From: Peronospora farinosa
Lineage: Eukaryota; Oomycota; Peronosporomycetes; Peronosporales; Peronosporaceae
Assembly (NCBI GenBank): GCA_947646735.1
Contig: CANTFK010000983.1
Location: 806,001 to 870,000, forward strand
Length of the DNA: 64,000 bases
Direction of reading: 5' to 3'
Below, one piece after another: positions 32,599-42,983 of the stretch (position 1 is its first letter; every line of letters starts with the position of its first letter). Both the position numbers and the translations under genes were made by a program. The notes under the pieces were generated by a model. It saw nothing but the letters and a program-made list of their open reading frames with translations. It did no database searches and was not told the DNA's origin.

Positions 32599-32947
32599 GG
32601 CTTCAAACACGTCACTCCGCTGCAAAACTAATATGAACAGACACGTCGTTGGAAAATGTTAGTTTTGCGTCTTATACGTATCCATTTGAGGCCCAAAGGG
32701 GCTCAATAGATAGAGCAGACACTGTTCTAAATAATGATTGTGCATATGACGAGGTAACGTTGCCGCTACTCTCAGTATCAAGTGTTGTAAGACGACATGA
32801 TCTTACCTGGTCTCTGCGCTGAATTCTCGCTTGAAAATGCTCCCCCATTTATGACTATCGAGCGACGTGATTGGATAAAACAAAAATAGGTCTTTTGACG
32901 AATCATACGACTTTTACTTTATCCAAGACTCTAATTGCTTACTCTAT
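32599..32947. other. Intergenic, promoter side of UEV gene
   Basis: Between the UEV start and the TOP2 stop, both on the minus strand. AT-rich; no gene recognised. Confidence 0.5.
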
Positions 32948-35900
32948 CTATTCTGACCCTTGAAACTCTATATCGCGCAGTAATTCAGTACGCAATCGAA
33001 AGAGCTCATCACGCCAAATTTGAGCCGGGGTCATTTTCTCCAATTGTTGTAACTTGATCTGCTTGAGATTGTGTTCCTTCTGCAATCGGTCGATAACCTC
33101 TTTCGTAAAGCTCATGAGGGACGTATTCAGTAGATAATCAAAGTCTTGACTATCATCACTTGCAACAATTGCATCATCTGAAATACGACCAACTGCAGTC
33201 AAGCCGAGGTCACCGACGTGGTCGATCTCCTTCATCTTTAAAGCTGATGCTGGAGAAAACCCGTGCTCCTTTAAAAGCTCGACAAGCTCCTCTTTCGGAA
33301 TGCGCTCTTTTATGACTTTCTGTAAACTGCCCGACGAGACCTCCTCGATGAAGCGAATACGGTTGCGTAATCGAAGAACGTCCTTTGTTTGATGTTGCTC
33401 CAAATACTGCTTCCGCTTTGAATACAAATCCCGTCGAACAACGTAAAAGTCGCGTAAAATATCCTCGCTCGTTTCGTACTTGACCAACTGACCGTCAGCG
33501 TTGAACGCATGCATATTGCTGGTGCTAAGAGGGGCTTCAAGGCGCAACAGCTTGATCAATGCTTCACCGTTGCCAGCATTGTCGCTATCATCATTCTTGG
33601 CAGCATCCTCTGCGTACTGAGCCAGATCAGAGCGTGTCATGGAGATGTCGAAGCGAACATCACGATCCGAGTGGTGCTCCGAGAAAGACCGAATAGCCTT
33701 CTTGCCAATGAGGTCCCACAGGAACTTCTTATAGTCCTCGACCCACTTGCTAATTGGCAGCTCGGTCACCCGCAGCGTGGACGTGTTCATTTGTTGTACG
33801 GTACCACGCGAAACAAACGAGTGTTTGCCGGTCTGACGAATCACACCGCTGAATCCTTTAGCCCACGGAGTCATCGGTGCCAACTCTACCTTTGACAGAT
33901 CGTCTCCTTCTTCTTCGGCACTGAGGAGCCTTAATAGGTTGTCGATCACCTGTATCGGGTGGTGGCAAGGAATCGACGAAGACCAACCTGTACCAATACC
34001 CTCTGCACCATTCACGAGCAGCATCGGAATAATAGGAACGTAATATACGGGTTCAACTGGAAAACCATCATCGTCGGCGTAACGAAGCAAAGCATCGTCT
34101 TCCTCAGGAAAGACCAAGCGAGTGTGCTTTTGAAGCTGTGTAAAGATATATCGAGGACTAGCGGCATCCTTGCCTCCTTGCAACCGAGTTCCAAATTGGC
34201 CGGATGGATACAGCAGTGGAAGGTTGTTAGAACCAACAAAGTCCTGGGCCATGTTAACAATCGTAGAATGTAATGAAGCTTCACCATGATGATAAGCTGT
34301 GTGCTCGCTGCAGTAACCCGCCAGTTGCGCGACCTTTACCTCGCTAGTCAGCTTGCGCTTCATGCAGGCGAACAGCACCTTACGCTGCGAAATCTTAAGG
34401 CCATCAACAACAGATGGCAGCGACCGTGCATTATCCGCATGAGAAAATTGAATGAGCTCACGGTTCACAAAGTCACGGTACGTTACATCTCCCGAGCTTG
34501 TGTCGAGGAAAGAATCGGAAGAGTACTCATTTAAAAGCCAAGCCTTGCGATCTGCAGCTCGTGCTTTGCTAAAGACCATATCCAATGCATCGCCATCGCT
34601 GTCACCGCTCCAATGGAAATCCACTAGGTGTTTATCCAAGTCGCTAAAATACTCGCGTCCTTCAGCACTAGTGCTAGTACCGAGACCCTTGTAGTATTTG
34701 ATCGTATAATACTTAAAGTTGTCCGGGTCAAGAGAAGCTTTCCATTTAAAGTACTCCGGAAGACTGAAGAAGCGGTGAGTCTCCAAACCGCGGTCGATGC
34801 CAACGCGCTTAGACGAAGGACTCACTTTGATAATGGGTGTAATAAACTCGCTGATAAAACCACCTTCCTTCAGTAACTCTGGCCAAAACGTGTGGAGCAA
34901 GTTAAACAATAAGCCTTTGATGTGTGAGCCGTCGTGATCCTGATCCGTCATGGCAATAACGCGGCCATAGCGCAGTTTCTGACGTGCTTCCTTCGTGTCA
35001 TAACGCTCGTCCATGCGAAGACCAAGAATCGTGCAGAGATGTGCAAACTCGGCATTTTTACCGAGTTGCGCCACAGACGCATCGCGCACATTCAAAAGTT
35101 TGCCACGGAGAGGAAAGACACCGTACCGGTCACGCCCGACAACTGCAAGACCTGCCACTGCTAGTGCCTTTGCTGAGTCACCTTCGGTCAGGATAAGCGA
35201 ACATTCGCTTGAGCGAGGCCCACCCGCGAGATTAGCATCCTCAAGCTTTGGTACGTTCACTGACGTGTTTTTCGAACGCGTGGACGACACCTTCTTCAAG
35301 AGGGCAGCACGCTGTCGCGCGCGAGCACTTTGCACAACTCGGTCTACAATACCGGAGTCCGACAGCACCAGCTTCAAAAGCCTTTCAGAAAGTGTACACG
35401 TTGATCCATAGGTCTGTGGCCGTGAGGACATGTACTCTTTCATCTGCGAGTCGAACGTCGGATTCTCAATTTGGCAATTTATGAAGATTGCCAGGTGTGG
35501 CTTTACGTGTGCTGTGTTAACGGACAGCTCCGAGAACTTTTTGGTCACATGCTCAGCAACACGACGGCATATTTGGTCACTTATGTAGCCAACGTGGGAG
35601 CCGCCACGCAGCGCCGACATGCCGTTGACAAAACTTACTTGTACAAAACCCACATCGGAAGGCAACACACCAATTTCCCAGCGTTTATTCACACGAGAAT
35701 AAATGTAATTCGAGACAGAAGATGCTTCGTCACTACTGTCTTGCGTCACAGCACCTGACTTTGTTGGCTTTAAAACCGCAGCTGTCGTAGTGGACTGGCA
35801 AAAGGCTTGGATATACGACTCAAAGCCGGAAATAGGCACCTTCTTGCCATTAAGAGTAACCTCCACATCCGATAAGCAGCCAGCCACATCGTATACTCGT

Positions 35901-36916
35901 TTCTTCAGTACACGTGCCATACTTGTCGTAAGTTTCTCCATCTCAAATTTTTCCAAGTCAGGTGAAAACGACACTTTTGTAAAGTCCTTCGCATCTTTGC
36001 CCGTAAACTCCGTAATTTCGGGTTCTCCGCGAGTGCGCATATTATTTTGCCAAACCTGTTTGTACCGTAATCCCATCGACGTATCACCTGTCTCGACAAT
36101 AAACTTTTTACTAAAGATATTCGTCAACTTGGCACCATATCCGTGTCGCCCGCCAGTCAATCTCGCATTCGTATCGTCAAAATTCGATCCCGTTAGCAAA
36201 TGGCCTAGCACCAGTTCGGGCACGTAAACCTTTTCCGTCTTGTGGAACTTGACAGGAATACCTTTGCCATCATTGTAGACTGAAATCCACGACCTGTATC
36301 CATTCGCTTTGTTACCAGGCTCAATAATCACATCCAGATGTCTCATCAAAGGGTCGCGAACCTTATTGTCGACTGCATTGACAATGATCTCGTCAAAAAT
36401 CTTGTACAATGCAGGGACATACTCTACAGCCTGTTGTTTCATCGTGAGTCCTTCTACAAACTCCTTAGCTCCATTCTCCGACGAGATCATCCACATATTG
36501 TCCTTTGTAGTCTCTACAGAGCCAATATACATGCCTGGACGTAAAAGCACATGTTCCAATGGCGTCTTCTTCTGGTAGAGACTCTCGACACTACTAAAGC
36601 TGCGTCGGTACAATGTAGACACTTTATTGTCTACAGAAAGACCAGTTTGACGTTGGAATAGCAATAATTGCGTTGAATTGCTGCTAAAACCTCGATAATT
36701 AGGCCGAATAGTGGATGATACGCATGATGTAGTATCCCATGACGTAAAACATGCTCTTGCGGAGGCTACACGCATCATTGGAAGTCGAAAATTGCATGAA
36801 ATAGCAGCATTTCGACTGCCAATGTATATTCTAGTAGTAGAATTAGCAATTAATGATCGACCATCGCTAGCGACGTCGCTAAAGACTCGTCGTCGACCAG
36901 CTTTACATCGCCACAT
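32948..36916 (-). CDS. TOP2: DNA topoisomerase II with presequence-like N-terminus
   Basis: Single exon, 1322 residues. About 107 N-terminal residues are rich in Arg, Ser and Thr with few acids, like a mitochondrial presequence. Then follow the GHKL ATPase (KTPLEHVLLRPGMYIGS, about 112-130), TOPRIM (EGDSAKALAV about 579; DQDHDGSH about 660), the winged-helix domain with the active Tyr (SPRYIFTQLQKH about 922) and the coiled-coil gate up to the end. The acidic, low-complexity C-terminal domain of nuclear eukaryotic TOP2 is absent. TOP2 passes one duplex through another using ATP. I infer an organellar enzyme. The lack of introns differs from its neighbours. It is divergent from the CENP-B-like gene. 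Confidence 0.9.
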   Translation of the reverse strand: MWRCKAGRRRVFSDVASDGRSLIANSTTRIYIGSRNAAISCNFRLPMMRVASARACFTSWDTTSCVSSTIRPNYRGFSSNSTQLLLFQRQTGLSVDNKVSTLYRRSFSSVESLYQKKTPLEHVLLRPGMYIGSVETTKDNMWMISSENGAKEFVEGLTMKQQAVEYVPALYKIFDEIIVNAVDNKVRDPLMRHLDVIIEPGNKANGYRSWISVYNDGKGIPVKFHKTEKVYVPELVLGHLLTGSNFDDTNARLTGGRHGYGAKLTNIFSKKFIVETGDTSMGLRYKQVWQNNMRTRGEPEITEFTGKDAKDFTKVSFSPDLEKFEMEKLTTSMARVLKKRVYDVAGCLSDVEVTLNGKKVPISGFESYIQAFCQSTTTAAVLKPTKSGAVTQDSSDEASSVSNYIYSRVNKRWEIGVLPSDVGFVQVSFVNGMSALRGGSHVGYISDQICRRVAEHVTKKFSELSVNTAHVKPHLAIFINCQIENPTFDSQMKEYMSSRPQTYGSTCTLSERLLKLVLSDSGIVDRVVQSARARQRAALLKKVSSTRSKNTSVNVPKLEDANLAGGPRSSECSLILTEGDSAKALAVAGLAVVGRDRYGVFPLRGKLLNVRDASVAQLGKNAEFAHLCTILGLRMDERYDTKEARQKLRYGRVIAMTDQDHDGSHIKGLLFNLLHTFWPELLKEGGFISEFITPIIKVSPSSKRVGIDRGLETHRFFSLPEYFKWKASLDPDNFKYYTIKYYKGLGTSTSAEGREYFSDLDKHLVDFHWSGDSDGDALDMVFSKARAADRKAWLLNEYSSDSFLDTSSGDVTYRDFVNRELIQFSHADNARSLPSVVDGLKISQRKVLFACMKRKLTSEVKVAQLAGYCSEHTAYHHGEASLHSTIVNMAQDFVGSNNLPLLYPSGQFGTRLQGGKDAASPRYIFTQLQKHTRLVFPEEDDALLRYADDDGFPVEPVYYVPIIPMLLVNGAEGIGTGWSSSIPCHHPIQVIDNLLRLLSAEEEGDDLSKVELAPMTPWAKGFSGVIRQTGKHSFVSRGTVQQMNTSTLRVTELPISKWVEDYKKFLWDLIGKKAIRSFSEHHSDRDVRFDISMTRSDLAQYAEDAAKNDDSDNAGNGEALIKLLRLEAPLSTSNMHAFNADGQLVKYETSEDILRDFYVVRRDLYSKRKQYLEQHQTKDVLRLRNRIRFIEEVSSGSLQKVIKERIPKEELVELLKEHGFSPASALKMKEIDHVGDLGLTAVGRISDDAIVASDDSQDFDYLLNTSLMSFTKEVIDRLQKEHNLKQIKLQQLEKMTPAQIWRDELFRLRTELLRDIEFQGSE

Positions 36917-37047
36917 GCGTGTGGAGGAGACTTATTATACTTTTCCACCAATCAAAAAGTCGCACTCTTTCTTATCTTATATAGGGATGTACTCGGTTCT
37001 TATATCGAGATGTCACTGTTCTCGCTCCCCCCGTCCAATCACTCTTA
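36917..37047. promoter_or_regulatory. Bidirectional promoter, 131 bp
   Basis: It separates TOP2 (minus) and the CENP-B-like gene (plus). CCAAT at about 36949 (CCACCAATC), TATATAGGG at about 36977 and a second CCAAT at 37034 (GTCCAATCAC). Confidence 0.45.
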
Positions 37048-39186
37048 ATGGAGCACAAGACCCCATCGATGCCAATTACACGCGCGACGTCGCCTTCCGA
37101 CATCGAGAGCGAATACGCCGTGTCGTTATCCCCATCATCTCTCGATAAACGTACTCAAGAAAACGCTCTATTAATACCCGACATTAAAAAGAAGCGACGG
37201 ATACACAAGACCCAGCTCACGACGACGGAATCAGATCCGGTTGTACCCATTGCGTCTGATTCCAAGCAGCAAGTTATAGACGAGACATCGGTCGTGTTAT
37301 TGGAGACGCCGCAATCGTTAGAAATGACAATCACGTCAGAAGAGGCGGCAACCCTTCAGATAGAAACGGAAGTGTCGCAGATTCCATTAATCCGTCCAAG
37401 AAAAGGCCGTCGTGTTCGTAAAACAAACTTGGAAAAGATGGAAATTCTTGCGTTTGTAGACTTGGGAGGCTCTCAAGGAGCTGCAGCAGAGAAATTTGGT
37501 GTCTCACGTACGGCAGTGACGAAAATGGTAAAGGAACGAGCTGCAATTTCAGCTCAAGCTCTTGTGGAAAGTGCAACAAGTAGTCGCAAAGTATTGCAAT
37601 ATCAACATAAACTTAGTGTGATTGAAGACATGCTCTATAAATGGCAGATGCAGATTGAATTGGATGCACCGGCATTAAAGATTACAGGCGAATTATTACA
37701 GTCCAAGGCAATGGAATTTCGGAACAAAATCTTGGCAGATTACAGCAATGAATTGTCCGATGAAGTAATCATGTCACTAACGGACTTTAAAGCATCAAAT
37801 GGATGGCTCCATCGGTATATGCAACGACGAAGTATGCGTTCATTACCAAAACTTCATGGTCAGACAAGTCTCGCAGCAATGCCACTTGATAGAATGAATT
37901 ATGAGCAACGTATTCAAAAAGTTCGTGACTTGCTGCTGACGGTTAGTCCGACGTGTATATGGAATCTAGATGAACTTATACTGCGCCATCGTACCACCTC
38001 GGCCAGATTAGACTCAGTTGTTAACATGGACGCACGTAGTCTTGAGCGTATCTCAGTTGCTATGGCCATGAGCGCATCAGGTGAGAAGCTCCACATGCAA
38101 GCTGTTGGAAAAGATTCGAACCCAGATTCGTTAAAGGATGTTGACACGTTAACGAGCTACGGAATTCAGTATCGTGATCAATGTCGAGCTGCACACGATG
38201 CGCATACGATTTCTGATTTCATCCAGGCCATGAATCAAGAGGCAACAAGCAGAAAGCAGGTCTGGTATCTGGTGCTGAATAGCTGTACAGCGCATGTAGC
38301 TGCTGCTCACGCGCTCAACCCATCAGGTTCGTTTCGAAATGGTTTCAGACTCGAATCGATCGTGTTGCTCTTTATGCCTCCTGGCCCTTCGGGTGATGCT
38401 CAGCCTTTTCATCAGGGTATCCTTCGATCGTTTAAGCTACGATTTCGGCGTGAGATGCTCCAGACGTTGCTTCATGAGTACGAACAGTGGGCAGCGGCAT
38501 CAAAGGGCGACCAACAGAGGCATACTATTGAGACACCGCTAAGTGAAGAATCACCCGTGCATGATGTCTTTGATGTCCATGCACATACTCATTTGCGGAA
38601 CACGCTCACTTGGCTTCAAAAAGCATGGGAATCCGTGCCGCAGTCGTTCATTCGACATGCGTGGTCAGCGAGCTTGTACTTGCCTGCGGTCGTTCCCGGG
38701 GACGATGGACCTTCGGCATCAATGTGTGAAGAAGATGACATCAAGACTTACACGGAAGTTCTCGCTCAGCTGAAAGCCGTTCCAGCGCTTCAACAGGCAC
38801 TGGGACTCGATTTTACCGACAACCCTGTTCAATTTATGATGGAGCTGCTGGATTTCGACAAGTCGGAGGCCACTGGCATGGACGAAATTGCGAAAGACAA
38901 TGAGATCGTCGTGGAAAGTTTAGCTTCTCAGGGACTTCTTCGTGATACACAAAGGGCGTTGATGCTGGATAGCATCAAGAGTGATGATCTCCCGCTCCTT
39001 ACGGCGAGTGAGGCCCACGCAACAGTATCACGGCTATTGCACTTTATATCTCAAGACAGTGACAACTTGTTAACTTTGTCAGAGCGTCGAACCGGACGCG
39101 CAAACCTCTTGATTTTACAACGTCTGCTGTCAAAAGTTCGCGAAAGGGAACGGGAAAGGGAAGCAACCACCGACTTTACTGTATGA
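37048..39186 (+). CDS. Pogo/Tigger-type (CENP-B-like) transposase-derived protein, 712 aa
   Basis: A single long intact frame. A variable N-terminus (1-125) with basic RKGRRVRK is followed by a pipsqueak/CENP-B N-type HTH (SQGAAAEKFGVSRTAVTKMV, about 146-165). Next is a CENP-B/Tc5-type HTH ending FKASNGWLHRYMQR (about 246-260) and a DDE_1-like region (about 300-460). The catalytic triad is altered: the first Asp is present (WNLDEL, about 307), the second is Asn (VLNSCTAH, about 410) and the third is His (QPFHQGI, about 454). A long C-terminal region has no known domain. No terminal inverted repeats flank it. I infer a domesticated DNA-binding protein rather than an active transposon. Confidence 0.8.
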   Translation: MEHKTPSMPITRATSPSDIESEYAVSLSPSSLDKRTQENALLIPDIKKKRRIHKTQLTTTESDPVVPIASDSKQQVIDETSVVLLETPQSLEMTITSEEAATLQIETEVSQIPLIRPRKGRRVRKTNLEKMEILAFVDLGGSQGAAAEKFGVSRTAVTKMVKERAAISAQALVESATSSRKVLQYQHKLSVIEDMLYKWQMQIELDAPALKITGELLQSKAMEFRNKILADYSNELSDEVIMSLTDFKASNGWLHRYMQRRSMRSLPKLHGQTSLAAMPLDRMNYEQRIQKVRDLLLTVSPTCIWNLDELILRHRTTSARLDSVVNMDARSLERISVAMAMSASGEKLHMQAVGKDSNPDSLKDVDTLTSYGIQYRDQCRAAHDAHTISDFIQAMNQEATSRKQVWYLVLNSCTAHVAAAHALNPSGSFRNGFRLESIVLLFMPPGPSGDAQPFHQGILRSFKLRFRREMLQTLLHEYEQWAAASKGDQQRHTIETPLSEESPVHDVFDVHAHTHLRNTLTWLQKAWESVPQSFIRHAWSASLYLPAVVPGDDGPSASMCEEDDIKTYTEVLAQLKAVPALQQALGLDFTDNPVQFMMELLDFDKSEATGMDEIAKDNEIVVESLASQGLLRDTQRALMLDSIKSDDLPLLTASEAHATVSRLLHFISQDSDNLLTLSERRTGRANLLILQRLLSKVREREREREATTDFTV

Positions 39187-41297
39187 AAGATATCTTGGGT
39201 TTGCAAGAGTACGTGATAATTCAATGGGGTAACACTGAGGATGAATACAGCCTACACCGCTGCAATTTTGTTGACGAGAGAATGAGATGGATGCTACATT
39301 GACATGGTACATTTAGCCCTCAATAGGATCACATGGTTCTCCAGCGCCATTACTGCCGTTTTCACCCATGTAAAGTACAGGTAAATCGTGTCATACCCGT
39401 AGATTGTCTGCTGCTGTCAATGAAAGAGTTTGTTCCAAGCCAGTCGAACTATAAGTAGGTGAGAGTGCTTTGCCTGTTGAAGCGTACAATGTGCTAGACT
39501 TCATTCCATTAGAGTGATCTGCCAGCTCTAATTGTCTTTGCATCTTGTATGTAGTAAGGCTACGAGCTTTTGATCTGTAGCTTTAATATCTGATTACAAA
39601 AAGACTGCGGTATTTTTCTTCATAGTATGAAAATCCGTTGGGTGCTGTTACTTTTTTGCAAATAGTACTCAATCCATATTGATATTATATTGATATTGCT
39701 ACATAAGCTTGTAATATATTAACTAATAGAGGTTGCTGAGCTACTACTTGTCAAATCCCATGTCTGTCACTTGTGACCTCGTGCACGACTCCAAGGATGA
39801 GCACACGCGAGGGATCGTCTAATGACATAAAGATCGTCATATCGCAGTTACTCTCACAACGCTGCTCAAAGTGTGCAGTGCCTTGCTACTTGTTAAAATA
39901 TATGTTCACTATTGACACTTTGCATACTATCCTTACACAATAGATTTCTCGCTAAGAGCTGTATTGGAAGATAGATGCAATCATCTCATTGACTAAGCAA
40001 CGTATTTCGCTAGTGTGACCAATTGCGAGAGTACAAAGGCCGCAGTAATAGTTGCAACGTTATTAACATCCTATTCACTTACTACTATGTACACTAAGGC
40101 AGACCCTCCTATTAGTATTAAAGCCTAAAGCTTCATTCTTTTGCACCGCATGGTGGGGGGTCGTCTAGCAATTTACGAGGATGTCCAGCATTTCGGAGTT
40201 TACACGTCCTTAAAAATAGCTCCGAACATGTGGGCGTGGTAGGCGATCCCCCTGTAGCATCTGGTGGGGAAGCATCAGTTGCTGCTGTTGCGATGGAATC
40301 TGGCCTACTGAACCGCTTTGGCTTGCACAAGGTCTCATAGTCAAGCAAAATAACGTGAAGCGACCGACATGGGCGATCATTCTGAGAGGCGAGTCAAGTC
40401 GATCAAGCGACCGCGTTTGTTGTCGTCGCCGACCGTATCGTGGCTACTAACACGTTTTCAGCAAAAGAGAGCCTCAAAGATACAACAGTGCATCGGGCTG
40501 AACCATTTTTATCTTTGTCACTGCGCTTCGGACCGCTCCGGATAGGACTTGAGTCAGATGCGAGCCTTCTCCATGCATGACTTGCTATTTCACAATTGAC
40601 GTTGTGTTGTTTCATAAAGGCTTGAGGGCGCGTAAGGCACGCCAATTTAGTACATGTACTTGTGATACTTTCTGTTTCACGTCCTACCTTACTGACTAAA
40701 AGAACGTTGGCCTGAAATTAATAAGCAACAACCTTTGCTCCATGGAGTGTTTGAAGAAGTGATGTATGTGATCATATCATGGGTCACCTGCTCCAATAGG
40801 CTGCTAACAACATAGCAATGTCGTCCTAGGAATAAAATGTACCGACAGCACAATCCTAGCAGTCAGCAGTGTCATGCATGTTGAAGTGATTCAGTCCTTG
40901 AATTTGGTTTGAGATACTTTTAAGATAGTTCTATGGGTAGCCGAGCTCCTGCACGTGGAATTGGACAAAGTCGTCCGTATGGTTGCTGTCGCTGGCCGTC
41001 GAGTCCGATATCGATCAAGAGCACAGAGAGTTTGTCTAAGGTCGCGTCCAGCACGTCGAGCTGCTCTTTACATTTCACAGTACAACTCGTCGATGTATCC
41101 GTGGGTAGTAGATTCGGTTGCAAGCCGCCATCGCTATATGTATTAGACAGTGCCGACGTTGCGTTCCATCCCTTCGAGACAATGGGATCTCAAGCAAATT
41201 GAGGTGCCATAATCACGCCATGAAGCTTCGGTAGTGAGCTCTTCACTTTACCAGTTGTAGGCTGTGCAAAGCATCTACTTGCCACACAATAGCGATG
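39187..41297. other. Gene-poor region
   Basis: 39187-40130 shows nothing recognisable. 40133-41123 has several medium minus-strand frames (40133-40348, 40403-40645, 40920-41123; for example PKRFSRPDSIATAATDASPP and LDVLDATLDKLSVLLIDIG) that may be pieces of a decayed gene, but no family is recognised and frames do not join cleanly. Confidence 0.4.
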
Positions 41298-41947
41298 GCC
41301 GACACTACCTTCAAAGAAAAGAAGCTGCCTGCTCCACCGCTGCCCGGGTCCAGCAGTCGTCGCCACTTTATGCCGCAAGTCCTAGCTCACTGAACACATG
41401 AAGACGCACACGGGCCAACGACTTCACGTCTGCCCTGTGCGGTCCTGCCCCAATCATTCCGCGACGTTCGGTAACCTTTGCGCGTCACAAGCGTCTGTAC
41501 GGGTATATCAAGCCCATCAAGTGTCTTATGAAGGGCTGCGTCTGCACCTTCCCGAGCGACGGCAAGCTTTAAAAAACATAAAGTTTCCTTACGGCGAACC
41601 TCTGCACCTCTGCAAATTTCCCTGGTGCGGCAAGACGTTCACACCATGGGGAACCTCAATCGCCACGCGAAGATCAGCACCGAGTTTGCCAAACGGTCCG
41701 CAAACACCAACACGGCGATTGTCAATTGCATTTCCACGAAAAGCTTATGCGTGGCGTCCGGCGCCACAATGCCGGCTGAAGCAAACGTGGACTACCGCTT
41801 TATCGCCAACTGTTGTCGTCTCGCATCAGGATTATTCATTCGTTGGGGCGATAGGCTGTAGCGGCCGTGGTGTCAGCATATCGACAGCCGCACGTGATAG
41901 CGGTGCCCAGCTTACTCAACGAGACGTACATCAAGGCCTGGCCGTTT
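41298..41947 (+). pseudogene. C2H2 zinc-finger gene, frameshifted
   Basis: From ATG 41298 (MADTTFKEKKLP) the frame hits a stop after VLAH, and the downstream finger array is spread over three frames. One frame has THTGQRLHVCPVRSC, another RHKRLYGYIKPIKCLMKGCVCTF, another YGEPLHLCKFPWCGKTF then TMGNLNRHAK. Cys and His spacing and the linker-like TGQR show tandem C2H2 fingers of a transcription-factor type. At least three frameshifts and one stop make it a pseudogene unless sequence errors are involved. Confidence 0.7.
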
Positions 41948-42152
41948 GACACGAAGTAGACTGACTGACACTACACATGCAAAAGTACGGTGGCTTTATC
42001 GCACGCATGACGAGCACCTCTAAAAACGACAGCTAATCCATTAACTTAATTAAACCCCTAGATTGTTACAGTAGCTATGGCCCTATTTGGCAATAGTAAC
42101 GATATCCCCATCTTTATCTTTATAGAATCAGCTGATACTTGGTAAATTTTTA

Positions 42153-42503
42153 CTATTGCTTGTCATGTAGCATCTTTTTCAGTTGCTGGTTCTGTTGTGC
42201 GACATACTTGGCGTTACTTCCAGCAGCTCGACGAATTTCCATCTCCTGCACAAATGCACTCAATTCAGTCCTATTTGTACTCAATTCAACGTTTTTTTAG
42301 CAGCTATTTCGTACCTCACGCTGAAAATTAGCGTCGGCTCGACGCTCTGCCCACTTCATGACATAATAGCCGCCAATAATAGGAGCTGTGAAATAAACGA
42401 GTGCCATTACGCGCTGTCCATTATTGGACAAGGGGATGCGCGTGCTGTGGATCTTCTGCTTCAGCTCCTGGTGGCGTTTACTGAGACGGCGCAAAAACTC
42501 CAT
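42153..42503 (-). CDS. Small single-pass membrane protein, probably mitochondrial, 93 aa
   Basis: Exons are 42503-42315 and 42245-42153 (phase 0, 69-nt intron). A basic amphipathic N-terminus (MEFLRRLSKRHQELKQKI) precedes one membrane helix with Gly/Tyr (VMALVYFTAPIIGGYYVMKWAERRA), then a charged helix. The APIIGGYYVMKWA block resembles small mitochondrial inner-membrane proteins (a DUF4748-like look), but the assignment is not certain. Confidence 0.6.
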
Positions 42504-42983
42504 TTCAACTGGAATAGAAGCGAAAAATAAGTTTGCCGCAAAACGTGGATCCGTAAATCGGAGTAAATTAGTGTTTTATGCTTTAGATGATAAATCACAA
42601 TCTGTACGCTCAGAACTTATAATCCTGCATCATAATTTGTAATTTATACTGCAGGCAAGATCCAAAATGTTAAATATCACAATAGGGTTAGTTGCAGCTC
42701 TGGTAGTTTATACCATTTGCAGTAGAACAGTGTAATTTATACATTTAGAAGCAGAACATAAAAAATACTGCACGATATCCTAAAAAGTAAAACGATATCA
42801 CGTTTTAATAAGTACTATTTTGCAAAAAGCTTGACTACTATATTATTTTTAAGAAGGTCGTCCCTTTCAAATTATTCTTCCAAAAGACAATAGTGTTTGC
42901 AACATTCACATACTCTCAACTAATACGAAAAAAAATGGGCATATTCGTCAAGGAAAAAATAACTTTGCTATCGCCATTCCGCT
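42504..42983. other. AT-rich intergenic region
   Basis: Between the small membrane protein start and the FANCI stop, both on the minus strand. Very AT-rich; no gene or repeat recognised. Confidence 0.5.
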
